Shown here: positions 47,099-55,913 of the stretch, piece after piece | Layout of the letters: the number at the start of each line of letters is the position of its first letter | Position numbering within the stretch: position 1 is the stretch's first letter | DNA from: Marinomonas polaris DSM 16579 | GTDB taxonomy: Bacteria; Pseudomonadota; Gammaproteobacteria; Pseudomonadales; Marinomonadaceae | Direction of reading: 5' to 3' | Length of the DNA: 64,000 nt | Assembly: GCF_900129155.1 (NCBI RefSeq) | Contig: NZ_FQVF01000004.1 | Location: 248,001 to 312,000, forward strand | Notes under the pieces: model-generated | The model's database searches: none | What the model was told of the DNA's origin: nothing | What the model saw: only the letters and a program-made list of their open reading frames with translations | Translations under genes and position numbers: made by a program

Positions 47099-47941
47099 AT
47101 GAAAACTCAATCCACAGCAATAGGTTTACTATTGAATTGGCGATTGCATTTGATCGTTATTGTTGTATCTGCGCTGTCCGAATTGATAGGAATTCAAAGC
47201 ATTCCGGTCGCCAATGCGAAGTTGCTTTTTTTACCTTTGTTCTATGCTTTTATTCTTTGCCTTTTTGTGAATCCAAACATCACAAAGTTTTCTGGCAAGA
47301 TCATTAATAAGAAAAATGCATCAATTGCAGCACCTATTATTGTCATAGGCATTCTGCCATTTATCGCTAAATTTGGAACACTTATTGGTCCCGCTCTACC
47401 TAAAATAGCGGAGTCAGGAAGCGCAATGGTACTTCAAGAATTAGGGAATTTAGGCACCATGCTAATTGCAATGCCAATTGCCGTTCTGGTTTTCAAAATG
47501 GGTCGAGAAGCGATTGGGGCGACGTACTCGATTGCTCGAGAACCAAACATTGCACTGGTTTCAGATCGTTACGGCTTAAAGAGTCATGAAGGCATTGGTG
47601 TCATGGGCGTTTATGTGATGGGCACTATGTTCGGCACTATTTACTTTGCCATGCTAGCAGGATTTCTTGCAACAACTGGATGGTTTGATCCAAGAGCCCT
47701 TGCCATGGCTTGCGGAGTCGGTAGTGGCAGTATGACCGCTGCATGTTCCGGTACATTAGCTACTGCTTTCCCTTCTATGAAAAATGAAATCCTTGCTTTT
47801 GCTGGCGCGAGTAATCTACTAACAAATGCAACCGGACTTTACGTTGCCATATTTATCGCATTGCCTTTTTCTGAATGGTTCTACAAAAAACTATCAGGCG
47901 AAAAAAAAGCCACCAGCGCCATGACTAAAGGAGCAAACTAA
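47099..47941 (+). CDS. DUF3100-type inner-membrane protein
   Basis: The 280-residue protein has about eight hydrophobic segments. The glycine- and serine-rich CGVGSGSMTAACSGTLAT near residue 205-222 and the following GASNLLTNATGLYVA are the conserved parts of DUF3100 as I recall it; the assignment was not checked by search. The family function is unknown. It starts an operon with a second small membrane protein 1 base downstream and three catabolic enzymes, so it is probably half of a transporter for the operon's substrate. GGAG precedes the ATG. Confidence 0.65.
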   Translation: MKTQSTAIGLLLNWRLHLIVIVVSALSELIGIQSIPVANAKLLFLPLFYAFILCLFVNPNITKFSGKIINKKNASIAAPIIVIGILPFIAKFGTLIGPALPKIAESGSAMVLQELGNLGTMLIAMPIAVLVFKMGREAIGATYSIAREPNIALVSDRYGLKSHEGIGVMGVYVMGTMFGTIYFAMLAGFLATTGWFDPRALAMACGVGSGSMTAACSGTLATAFPSMKNEILAFAGASNLLTNATGLYVAIFIALPFSEWFYKKLSGEKKATSAMTKGAN

Positions 47942-47942
47942 G

Positions 47943-48425
47943 ATGAATACTAATATTGAAAACACCATAGAAGCAAAAGTAGAAGAAGTGTATCTAAGCT
48001 TTAAAGAAAGTCTTGTCGTATTAGCGGTGGTTTCCATCGTCAGTTTGGCAAGTAACTGGGCAGGCACAGGTATCAACCCAATCAAAGCCCTACCTGCCAT
48101 GTTGATTATCTATGGAATGATATTGGTCGGACTCTTGCTAACAAAATATGTTCGCATTGGTTTTCCTGCTGTGGCATGGGTATCCTTAATAAGCGTACTG
48201 TTGACCCTTCCAATATCGCCCGTTTCAGCCCCCATTCTTGCCGAGCTCAAAAACTTAAACTTCCTTTCTATCGTGACCCCTGTTTTAGCCTATGCGGCCA
48301 TGGCAATAACAAAAATGGAAGTGGATTTGTTTAAGCGCTCTGGTTTCAAAATTGCGGCCATTTCCATTCTTGTTTTCACTGGCACATACGTCGGCTCAGC
48401 ATTGGTAGCAAACGCCCTGCTTTAA
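47943..48425 (+). CDS. Small inner-membrane protein, partner of the preceding gene
   Basis: This 160-residue protein has four or five hydrophobic segments (WAGTGINPIKALPAMLIIYG lies in the N-terminal half) after a short charged N-terminus. I do not recognise a named family with certainty. Its start is 1 base after the stop of the DUF3100-type gene, with AAAGGAG inside that gene's end, so the two are made together. Two unequal membrane proteins side by side recall split carriers such as LrgAB or MadLM, but that comparison is only architectural. Confidence 0.7.
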   Translation: MNTNIENTIEAKVEEVYLSFKESLVVLAVVSIVSLASNWAGTGINPIKALPAMLIIYGMILVGLLLTKYVRIGFPAVAWVSLISVLLTLPISPVSAPILAELKNLNFLSIVTPVLAYAAMAITKMEVDLFKRSGFKIAAISILVFTGTYVGSALVANALL

Positions 48426-48551
48426 CCATCTGTACATGGCGTTGCTAACTTGTGTTGCTTTAAACGCAACACAATACAAGCGACTGGTACATTTTCAATT
48501 TTTCCCAAAATGCCATTATGAAGCGGGCATTTATATAAAGGCATCCAATTT

Positions 48552-49448
48552 ATGACACACACTATTGGCGTTATTGGGCTGGGGAATATGGGCCGCAATA
48601 TGGCGGCCACCTTAGTCAAAAAATCCTTTACCGTAATCGGTTTCGATTTATCAGAAACGGCGTGCAAACAAGCCGTTGAACAAGGGGTAATACCAGCAAG
48701 TCAGCTCTCTATTCTCACCGAGCAGTGCGACATTATTATTCTATCTTTACCCAAAGCCGAACATGTAGAAGCCGTGTGTCTAGGTGCTAACGGGCTAATC
48801 CATTTAGTCACTGCAGGAACGACCATCATAGACACCACAACCTCAGTACCAGAGACAAGTCGCATGGTGGCCGCTGAGTGTGTCAAGCGAGACATAGCTT
48901 TTCTCGATGCTCCCGTTTCCGGTGGGCCAGCAGGCGCGGCGGCGGGCACCATGAGCATGGTGATCGGCGGCGATATGAAAGCCTACCGACACGTTTTACC
49001 AGTGCTTGAGGCTATGAGCAGTACGCGAGTGCATGTGGGTGACGTTGGCGCGGGTAATATCGCCAAAATCGCTAACAACATGTTAGCTGCCGCCCATTTG
49101 ATTACTACGGCAGAAGCCCTGACCTTAGCGGAAAAGGCCGGTGTCGACCCAGAAAAAGTACTCGAAGCTATCAATGCAGGTTCCGGTCGAAGCGCCGCCA
49201 GCCAAGCTATGTTCCCAACTTGGGTGATGACCAAAGCCTACGATTCTGGTTTCACTATGGGCTTGATGCGCAAAGATGTCGGATTAGCAAAAACGCTCGC
49301 TCAAAGCCTTAACGTAGAGCTTCCAATGGCCATGAAAAGCGCAGAACTATGGGAAGACAGCATTCACAAACTCGCCGACAGTGATGATTTTTGTTGTATC
49401 GCACAATGCACTAATCCACTGCTATTTGGTAAAGAGGACAACGCATGA
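48552..49448 (+). CDS. NAD(P)-dependent beta-hydroxyacid dehydrogenase
   Basis: The 298 residues have the nucleotide-binding IGLGNMGRNMAAT, the substrate motif DAPVSGGPAGAA and the catalytic Lys in GAGNIAKIANNM, all of the 3-hydroxyisobutyrate/tartronate-semialdehyde reductase family. Oxidation of a beta-hydroxyacid to a semialdehyde would feed the aldehyde dehydrogenase encoded next, whose ATG overlaps this stop. AAAGG precedes the ATG. It is a paralogue of the gene at 25.6 kb. Confidence 0.9.
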   Translation: MTHTIGVIGLGNMGRNMAATLVKKSFTVIGFDLSETACKQAVEQGVIPASQLSILTEQCDIIILSLPKAEHVEAVCLGANGLIHLVTAGTTIIDTTTSVPETSRMVAAECVKRDIAFLDAPVSGGPAGAAAGTMSMVIGGDMKAYRHVLPVLEAMSSTRVHVGDVGAGNIAKIANNMLAAAHLITTAEALTLAEKAGVDPEKVLEAINAGSGRSAASQAMFPTWVMTKAYDSGFTMGLMRKDVGLAKTLAQSLNVELPMAMKSAELWEDSIHKLADSDDFCCIAQCTNPLLFGKEDNA

Positions 49449-50959
49449 AAACGGCATTTGAATCCATCATCCATCGTTACTGGAAAGACGCCAACACCAT
49501 ACCAAGTTTCGTTAATGGTGAATTTATCCCAGGCTCAGGTGAAGACATTATCATTCGCCGTGCTCACGACGACAGTGAATTATTCCGTTACTCTGATGCC
49601 GATGAAAACATCATCATGAAAGCAAACAAGGCCGCCAAAGACGCTGGTAAAGTTTGGTGGGGCATGAGTGCTCAAGCTCGCGGGCAAATCATGTACCGTA
49701 TTGGCATGAAAGTTCGTGACCTACTGGACGACCTAGCCATCGTCGAATCTTACGCTTCTAATAAGCCCATTCGTGATGCCAAAGTCGAAGTATTAAAAGT
49801 CGCTGAGATGTTCGAATACTACGCGGGCTGGGCCGATAAGTTACACGGCGAAGTCATCCCTGTCCCTACCTCGCACCTTAACTATGTGAAATACGAGCCA
49901 CTTGGGACTGTGCTACAAATTACGCCATGGAACGCCCCTATTTTCACTGCTGGTTGGCAGTTAGCACCAGCAATTGCCGCAGGCAATGCGGTGATTCTAA
50001 AGCCCTCTGAATTGACGCCCATTTCATCCTTATTATTGGGTGCATTAGCGCACGAAGCAGGTATTCCAAAAGGGTTAATCAACGTCATTGCAGGCTATGG
50101 ACATACCGCTGGACAGAACGCAATCAAACAAGCGGATATACGCAAAGTCGTCTTTGTGGGCTCTCCGGCAACCGGCAAGCGTATTGCAGTATCCGCTGCG
50201 GAACGCGGCATTCCCTGTGTATTAGAGTTGGGCGGAAAGTCGGCCAACATCGTATTCGATGATGCGGACTTAGACCTTGCCGTTCGAGGCGCTCAGGCAG
50301 CAATTTTTTCTGGTGCAGGCCAAAGCTGCGTTTCTGGATCGCGCTTATTGATACAAGAAAGCATTTACGACCGTTTCTGTGAGGCCGTCGCACAAGCGGC
50401 TAAGCATTTTGTTATTGGCAACCCACAAGATGAAGCGACACAGATTGGTCCAATCCATAATGCCAAACAATATAAGCATGTAACGACCATGCTAGATAGC
50501 GCCGCACAAGAAGGCGCTACTATCATACAAAACGGTTTACCAAGCGTGCCACAGAGCAATGGCTATTATGTTAATCCGACAGTTTTAAAAGGCAAAAACC
50601 ACATGTTCTGCGCTCAGGAAGAGATATTTGGTCCTGTGGTTGTGGCCATCCCATTTAAAGATGAAGACGATGCCATTGCCATAGCAAACGACAGTCGGTT
50701 CGGCTTAGCAGGAGCCGTATGGACAAAAGATGTTGGCCGCGCTCATCGTGTAGCCGATCAGGTAAAAGCTGGCACCTTCTGGATCAATAGCTACAAAACA
50801 ATCAACGTCGCCTCGCCATTTGGCGGATACGGCGAAAGTGGCTACGGCCGTTCTTCTGGTTTAGAAGCTCTACGAGAATACAGTGAAGTAAAAAGTGTGT
50901 GGGTTGAAACTGCACGCACACCCGCTGCCAACTTTGGTTATGGCGCAAATTTGGAGTAA
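49445..50959 (+). CDS. NAD(P)+-dependent aldehyde dehydrogenase
   Basis: A 504-residue aldehyde dehydrogenase with the cofactor segment TPWNAPIF, catalytic Glu in LELGGKSANIVF and catalytic Cys in GAGQSCVSGSRLL. The C-terminal SPFGGYGESGYGR resembles the betaine-aldehyde/gamma-aminobutyraldehyde and vanillin-type enzymes; CoA-dependent methylmalonate-semialdehyde dehydrogenases look different. It should oxidise a small aldehyde to the acid. Its start overlaps the dehydrogenase stop (ATGA), and the amidohydrolase follows after three bases. Confidence 0.9.
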   Translation: MKTAFESIIHRYWKDANTIPSFVNGEFIPGSGEDIIIRRAHDDSELFRYSDADENIIMKANKAAKDAGKVWWGMSAQARGQIMYRIGMKVRDLLDDLAIVESYASNKPIRDAKVEVLKVAEMFEYYAGWADKLHGEVIPVPTSHLNYVKYEPLGTVLQITPWNAPIFTAGWQLAPAIAAGNAVILKPSELTPISSLLLGALAHEAGIPKGLINVIAGYGHTAGQNAIKQADIRKVVFVGSPATGKRIAVSAAERGIPCVLELGGKSANIVFDDADLDLAVRGAQAAIFSGAGQSCVSGSRLLIQESIYDRFCEAVAQAAKHFVIGNPQDEATQIGPIHNAKQYKHVTTMLDSAAQEGATIIQNGLPSVPQSNGYYVNPTVLKGKNHMFCAQEEIFGPVVVAIPFKDEDDAIAIANDSRFGLAGAVWTKDVGRAHRVADQVKAGTFWINSYKTINVASPFGGYGESGYGRSSGLEALREYSEVKSVWVETARTPAANFGYGANLE

Positions 50960-50962
50960 TAA

Positions 50963-52117
50963 ATGATAGAAATAAAACAACTGGTTGCCGACGCAACACA
51001 ATGGCGTAAGACGTTCCACCAAAATCCAGAACTTGGCTTTACCGAGCATCAAACTGCGCAACAAGTCGCCGATCTACTAACCGAGTTTGGCTTAGACGTT
51101 CATACTGGTATTGGTATTACTGGGGTAGTCGGTACACTAAAAAACGGCAATGGCCCAACTATAGGTCTGCGCGCCGATATGGATGCACTGCCGATTCAAG
51201 AGCTAGGTACCCTAGAGCATAAGTCTCAACATAAAGGCTGTATGCATGCTTGTGGTCACGATGGACATACCGCCATGTTACTTGGTGCTGCCCGTTATCT
51301 AGCGCAGCATAAACCCTTTAATGGCACGGTACACTTTATTTTTCAGCCCGCTGAAGAGAACTTAGGTGGTGCACAGAAGATGATCGACGACGGTTTATTT
51401 GATCGTTTTCCTATGGATGCTATTTATGGCTTGCACAACTGGCCAGGGTTACCAGCAGGCGACATTGCAGTGAACGAAGGGGCAATGATGGCCTCTCTCG
51501 ACACATTTGAGATCACCATCACTGGCAAAGGCTCCCATGCGGCCATGCCGCATATGGGTGTTGATCCGATTGTTGCGGCAGCCGATTTAGTATTACGCCT
51601 GCAAACCATCGTCTCGCGCCATGTTTCTCCCTTAGAGTCGGCCGTGGTCAGCATCACCATGTTTAATAGTGGCGAGGCCATCAATGTGTTGCCAGAATCG
51701 GCCAAGTTACAAGGAACGGTTCGCTGCTTAAATAAAAAGGTACGTGAGCAAGTGGAAAAACTGATTGCGCAGTACGTGGCCAGTGCCAATCTAGCGCCAG
51801 GTATCCACGCAGAATTAGCCTTTACTCGCGGTTATCCGGTGACGACCAACCACGCCAAGCATGCCATCATCATTGCGGATTTAGCCCAGCAGCTTCGTGG
51901 CGAAGAACACGCTCACTTCAATATCCAACCCTCCATGGCGTCCGAAGATTTTGCTTTTATGCTTGAACATTGTCCTGGTGCGTACTTCTGGCTAGGAGTG
52001 GATGAGGGGGAATCCGTCGCTTTACATAACCCTTATTACGATTTTAATGACAAGGTTATTGAAGTGGCAATCCAATTTTGGTCTGAACTGGTCAAACAAC
52101 AATTGCCCATCAGATAA
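50963..52117 (+). CDS. M20-family amidohydrolase (hippurate hydrolase-like)
   Basis: The 384-residue cytoplasmic metallohydrolase carries the di-metal motifs of M20D peptidases: GLRADMDALP, the CGHDGH cluster (MHACGHDGHTAML) and QPAEEN with the catalytic/bridging acids. A dimerisation lid domain lies in the middle. Relatives split the amide bond of N-acyl amino acids such as hippurate. In this operon it would release an amino acid or amine and an acid. GGAG precedes the ATG and a strong terminator follows. Confidence 0.9.
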   Translation: MIEIKQLVADATQWRKTFHQNPELGFTEHQTAQQVADLLTEFGLDVHTGIGITGVVGTLKNGNGPTIGLRADMDALPIQELGTLEHKSQHKGCMHACGHDGHTAMLLGAARYLAQHKPFNGTVHFIFQPAEENLGGAQKMIDDGLFDRFPMDAIYGLHNWPGLPAGDIAVNEGAMMASLDTFEITITGKGSHAAMPHMGVDPIVAAADLVLRLQTIVSRHVSPLESAVVSITMFNSGEAINVLPESAKLQGTVRCLNKKVREQVEKLIAQYVASANLAPGIHAELAFTRGYPVTTNHAKHAIIIADLAQQLRGEEHAHFNIQPSMASEDFAFMLEHCPGAYFWLGVDEGESVALHNPYYDFNDKVIEVAIQFWSELVKQQLPIR

Positions 52118-52168
52118 TCTCTATTTTTTATGGTTATTGTGGATGTTATCTCCCATGACATTCATCTT

Positions 52169-52197
52169 GGCGGCGAGCTATGCTCGCCGCCTTTTTT
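52169..52197 (+). terminator. Rho-independent terminator after the amidohydrolase gene
   Basis: Perfect 10-bp arms GGCGGCGAGC (52169-52178) and GCTCGCCGCC (52182-52191) with a 3-base loop are followed by six T. Confidence 0.95.
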
Positions 52198-52258
52198 ACT
52201 TTAGTGTCTACTCTATTTGTATTGGATATTTCTTTAGTAAAAGGAAAATAAGAGCACT

Positions 52259-53170
52259 ATGAAAGAAATCAATCAAAAGCGCTTAGCCTATTTTTATGAA
52301 GCCGTTGCTTTAGGAACCATCCGAGCGGCAGCCGATAAACTTGACGTTGCGCCCTCTGCCATTAGCCGACAGATTGCTCAGCTAGAAGAAGAGCTGGCTT
52401 GTATTTTGATTGAGAGACATCGAAAAGGAGTGCGTACGACAGAAGCTGGCAAGCTTTTGTTGAAATATTACCGTGAATCCGTTTCCAATGAAGAAGTCTG
52501 TTTATCCGAATTGCAGGCATTACGAGGCTTAAAATCAGGTCATATCTCATTGGCAATCGGAGAAGGCTTTATTGGCGATATCATGTCAAAAGCCTTACCT
52601 CAATTTCAGGCGCTCTACCCTGACATCTCCTTATCTCTGCATATCGCCGGATCAAATGAGTTGATTCGACGCGTACAAGAAGATGAAGCGCATATCGGCG
52701 TATTATTCCATCCACCACACAATCAAAAATTACGCTCACATGAAATTTCATCCCATCCACTGTGTGCAATTGTGCCACCTAACCACCCGCTCGCGAATCT
52801 CAAACGACCGATTGAACTTGAGGAAATGCTGCCTTATCCAATTGCTCTTCAGGAAGTAGAGTTTGGCGTAAGGCAATTAATTGCGGTGGCCGAGTTTAGA
52901 CATAGAGTCAGGCTCTCACCATCTATTACAGTGAACTCATTCTCCCTTTTAAAAGAGTATGTTCGCTCCAATATGGGCATTACAATTTTGCCTGAGTTTG
53001 TGGTCAGAAGGGAGCTAGATGACGGTCATGTTATTTCCCTGCCTATCACAGACCCTATTTTATGCTCAGGAGAAGTCCATCTCGTAACTCGCTTAGGACG
53101 ACAGCTAACAGAAGCGCCATTAGCACTTTTAAAACACTTACAAACTTGGATTCGAGATTTTCATACATGA
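52259..53170 (+). CDS. LysR-family transcriptional regulator
   Basis: The regulator has 303 residues with an N-terminal helix-turn-helix (AAADKLDVAPSAISRQIAQLEEEL) and a periplasmic-binding-protein-like effector domain. It lies just after the terminator of the catabolic operon and in the same direction, rather than divergent as is usual for LysR regulators, so it must have its own promoter in the 60 bases before it. It is the best candidate controller of the upstream operon; that is inferred from position. Confidence 0.9.
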   Translation: MKEINQKRLAYFYEAVALGTIRAAADKLDVAPSAISRQIAQLEEELACILIERHRKGVRTTEAGKLLLKYYRESVSNEEVCLSELQALRGLKSGHISLAIGEGFIGDIMSKALPQFQALYPDISLSLHIAGSNELIRRVQEDEAHIGVLFHPPHNQKLRSHEISSHPLCAIVPPNHPLANLKRPIELEEMLPYPIALQEVEFGVRQLIAVAEFRHRVRLSPSITVNSFSLLKEYVRSNMGITILPEFVVRRELDDGHVISLPITDPILCSGEVHLVTRLGRQLTEAPLALLKHLQTWIRDFHT

Positions 53171-53200
53171 AAATAGCGAGGAAGCAGTAGCAAAACCGAG

Positions 53201-53238
53201 ATAAAAAAACGCCCATTTTCACAAATGGGCGTTTTCGT
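53201..53238. terminator. Bidirectional terminator between lysR-type gene and rsmC
   Basis: Thirteen-base arms (53206-53218 and 53223-53235) centred on GCCCATTT/AAATGGGC have A-rich and T-rich flanks, serving both convergent genes. Confidence 0.85.
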
Positions 53239-53257
53239 TGTGCAAAAGTTTAAAACA

Positions 53258-54319
53258 TTATTTCTTCTTCGGTTGGCGACCGTGATATATCGCGAAGCCT
53301 CGGTCTCGATACAAACGCGTGTGAGAACCCAGCGCCGCGTCTAAAATTGGTGGATAACGCAAGAAGTCGTTCGCAACTACAAACAGCTCGCCGTTCAATG
53401 TAAGGTGTTGTTTAACGGTCATAAAGAAGCTTTCAGCAATACTGTAGTCGGTATTCACGCCACTGTGGAATGGTGGGTTGGTAACGACATAGTTAAAGCG
53501 GCCTTTAACTTCATCTAAGCCATTGGAAGCAATTAAAGTCACCGCGTCGCTGACTTGATTCGCAGCGAAGGTTAATTCCGTTGCTTTTAACGCCAAGACA
53601 CTATCATCTAAAGCGGTAATACGCGCGCCAGTTTTGTTATGCAGCCAAAGAGCGATAATGCCGTCACCACAACCAAAGTCGAGTAATCGAGCGCTAGCAA
53701 CATCACTCATAAAACGATGCTGGTTTAGCTGGTTTAATAAGATGTCGGTGCCTTTATCTAATTTGCCATGCCCAAAGACACCCGGCAAACTGCACAGTGT
53801 TAATGTTTGACCTGCAACCTCTTGCTTCCAAGTTACAATCCAATCTTCAAATACAAATGGCTTCGCAGGACGACGCTTGTAGCCTGCGTAAAGCAAACAG
53901 TGTTTGGCACCATCATGCTTACCTACCTCGTCTAATCCCGCTTCTAGACGCTTCATCGAGGACTTAACGCCGCTTTTATTGTCACCCACTAGCCATATTT
54001 GTCCGCCATCTTTTAAAAGAGGTAAAACTGACGCAAGCAAATAATCCAATAACTCTTTGGCTTTAGGCTGATAGATAACAATGTGATCGAAGTCACTGCC
54101 ATTCTCTAACGCCCATTGCTCGGACAAGAACAGTTTTTCATCCGCAAAGCCGACTCGCAACAAAGCATCATAAAAGGTTTTAGATTGGCACCAAGCATAC
54201 ACATCCGTTTTTTTGCTTAAATCAAGTGGATAGGTGTCTTCAGGGTTAGCAAATAAAATTTTGCCGACCAATTCTTCTTCGTTGCGCACCAACAATTGGC
54301 TCGTCAAGTTAAGATTCAT
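53258..54319 (-). CDS. rsmC: 16S rRNA (guanine-1207-N2)-methyltransferase RsmC
   Basis: The 353 residues carry a degenerate N-terminal methyltransferase-like domain followed by the active one. Features are LPGVFGHGKLDKGTDIL at the junction, SAM-binding LLDFGCGDGIIALW and the catalytic NPPFHSG. This is the two-domain RsmC/RlmG architecture; the LPGVF...LDKGT junction favours RsmC. It methylates G1207 of 16S rRNA in the 30S subunit. The 5' end overlaps the cyclotransferase-like gene by 11 bases. Confidence 0.83.
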   Translation of the reverse strand: MNLNLTSQLLVRNEEELVGKILFANPEDTYPLDLSKKTDVYAWCQSKTFYDALLRVGFADEKLFLSEQWALENGSDFDHIVIYQPKAKELLDYLLASVLPLLKDGGQIWLVGDNKSGVKSSMKRLEAGLDEVGKHDGAKHCLLYAGYKRRPAKPFVFEDWIVTWKQEVAGQTLTLCSLPGVFGHGKLDKGTDILLNQLNQHRFMSDVASARLLDFGCGDGIIALWLHNKTGARITALDDSVLALKATELTFAANQVSDAVTLIASNGLDEVKGRFNYVVTNPPFHSGVNTDYSIAESFFMTVKQHLTLNGELFVVANDFLRYPPILDAALGSHTRLYRDRGFAIYHGRQPKKK

Positions 54320-54917
54320 AAGTTACAGATAGCTCTTTAATAGATAAGGTGGTTACAGGCGCTAATAAAGTATTCAAACGCTCAGTAGGAAGTTCTGGTT
54401 GCACTCGCGGATAACGAGGTGCTTTTCGGTCATTGAGCAAAGGCGATGTCCATCCTTTGGTTAATGTTAAAAAGTCTTGCGCAAAATCATCACCATGCTC
54501 TAAACAACCAGACAAGATGACATCTAGGTAACTTAGTGCAATGGGACACTCATGGTGAGGTTCAATCACATCATCCGTGTGATAAACCCAATAAGTGCCT
54601 TCCGGCAAAGGATGGTCTTGATACGTTGTTAATTGCTTGGCGTCGATTACGGCTCTTTGATAGCCTTTCTCTCGCTCATCAAATAAGGGAAATTGATCAT
54701 AAGGTACTTCGACCAATACACCATTACAGGTTTTCTCTGGTGCATGGATCACGGCAACAGAACTCATGCCATACTCAACCGACATTACCGACCAATGACG
54801 CTCAAATCCATGTAATTTAACTGGCCAAACCTTGCCAGTTTCGCCTGTTTTCGCACGGCTTTCACCATTAATTAGGCTGCCATAGCCCAAAATAAAGTGT
54901 CGATCTAATGCGCTCAT
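54309..54917 (-). CDS. Gamma-glutamylcyclotransferase-like protein (second GGCT-fold gene)
   Basis: The 202-residue protein has the substrate loop ILGYGSLI typical of the GGCT/ChaC fold, then a large mixed beta-barrel region. It is longer than the protein at 12.4 kb and lacks clear ChaC signatures beyond the loop. The ATG at 54917 has GGAGG five bases upstream. It shares an 11-base overlap with rsmC, so the two form a small operon, though no functional link is evident. Confidence 0.75.
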   Translation of the reverse strand: MSALDRHFILGYGSLINGESRAKTGETGKVWPVKLHGFERHWSVMSVEYGMSSVAVIHAPEKTCNGVLVEVPYDQFPLFDEREKGYQRAVIDAKQLTTYQDHPLPEGTYWVYHTDDVIEPHHECPIALSYLDVILSGCLEHGDDFAQDFLTLTKGWTSPLLNDRKAPRYPRVQPELPTERLNTLLAPVTTLSIKELSVTYES

Positions 54918-55152
54918 AGCGGCCTCCAAACAAAACGTGCCAAATCAAATTCCCAGATAACCTGCATGATAACGTGTGGCTTTAGACAGTACTAGCTTAT
55001 GTCTTCATTGATCGATAAAGGAGGATAGATAAAACGCAAAATCAGGGCATTTATTACACTATTCATGCGTAATTTTTGATGATTTTTCGACTGGTTTTGC
55101 TTGTTCTAGCACGTTATTGTTAAGAATTATAAAAAACAACAAGGAGAGTAGT

Positions 55153-55902
55153 GTGGAATCACCAATACTTTTGATTACTGGCGGCGGGAGAGGGATTGGC
55201 GCGGCAACAGCGAAGCTTGCCGCTCAGCAAGGCTATCAAGTAGTTATTAACTATCGAAAAGATGCCTCATCAGCTGAAAAAATCGTTGCCGATATTATCG
55301 CTTCAGGTGGCTTGGCTCATTGCCTACAAGCAGACGTAAGCGATGTTAAACAAGTCACAGAAATGTTCTCAACGATTAGACGTAATTGGGGACCAATTAA
55401 AGCATTGGTTAATAGCGCCGGTGTGTTAGATCAACAAGCTCGTTTTGTTGATACCCAGCCCGATCGCTGGCAACGCATCTTTCAAACCAATGTTTTCGGC
55501 ACTATGCAATGTTGCCAAGAAGCCTTTCAAGACATGGCAGTGAGCTGCGGCGGTCAAGGTGGTGCTATCGTGAACGTATCTTCTCTCGCCTCTGTCTATG
55601 GCTCTCCAAATGAGTATGTAGATTATGCGGCGAGCAAAGGAGCGGTCGACTCTTTCTCCAAAGGCTTTGCCTTAGAAGTCGCTGGAGATGGCATTCGAGT
55701 TAACGTGGTCAGACCGGGGTTGATATATACCGACATGCACGCCGATGGTGGTGAAGCTGGGCGAGTGGATCGCATCGGCCCCAACTTACCATTACAGCGA
55801 GGTGGACAACCAGAAGAAGTCGCGGAAGCCATCCTCTGGTTACTCAGCGACAAATCTAGCTATTCCACAGGTGGCTTTATTGATGTAGGCGGCGGTCGCT
55901 AA
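55153..55902 (+). CDS. Short-chain dehydrogenase/reductase (FabG-like)
   Basis: A 249-residue NAD(P)-dependent oxidoreductase with cofactor motif TGGGRGIG, structural NSAG and catalytic YAASK; the catalytic Ser lies in VNVSSLAS. The substrate is unknown; FabG-like and glucose-dehydrogenase-like enzymes share these features. The start is GTG with AAGGAG six bases upstream, which rules out a longer upstream reading. It converges with the tannase-family gene at an 11-base gap. Confidence 0.88.
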   Translation: MESPILLITGGGRGIGAATAKLAAQQGYQVVINYRKDASSAEKIVADIIASGGLAHCLQADVSDVKQVTEMFSTIRRNWGPIKALVNSAGVLDQQARFVDTQPDRWQRIFQTNVFGTMQCCQEAFQDMAVSCGGQGGAIVNVSSLASVYGSPNEYVDYAASKGAVDSFSKGFALEVAGDGIRVNVVRPGLIYTDMHADGGEAGRVDRIGPNLPLQRGGQPEEVAEAILWLLSDKSSYSTGGFIDVGGGR

Positions 55903-55913
55903 CCTAGAGTAGA

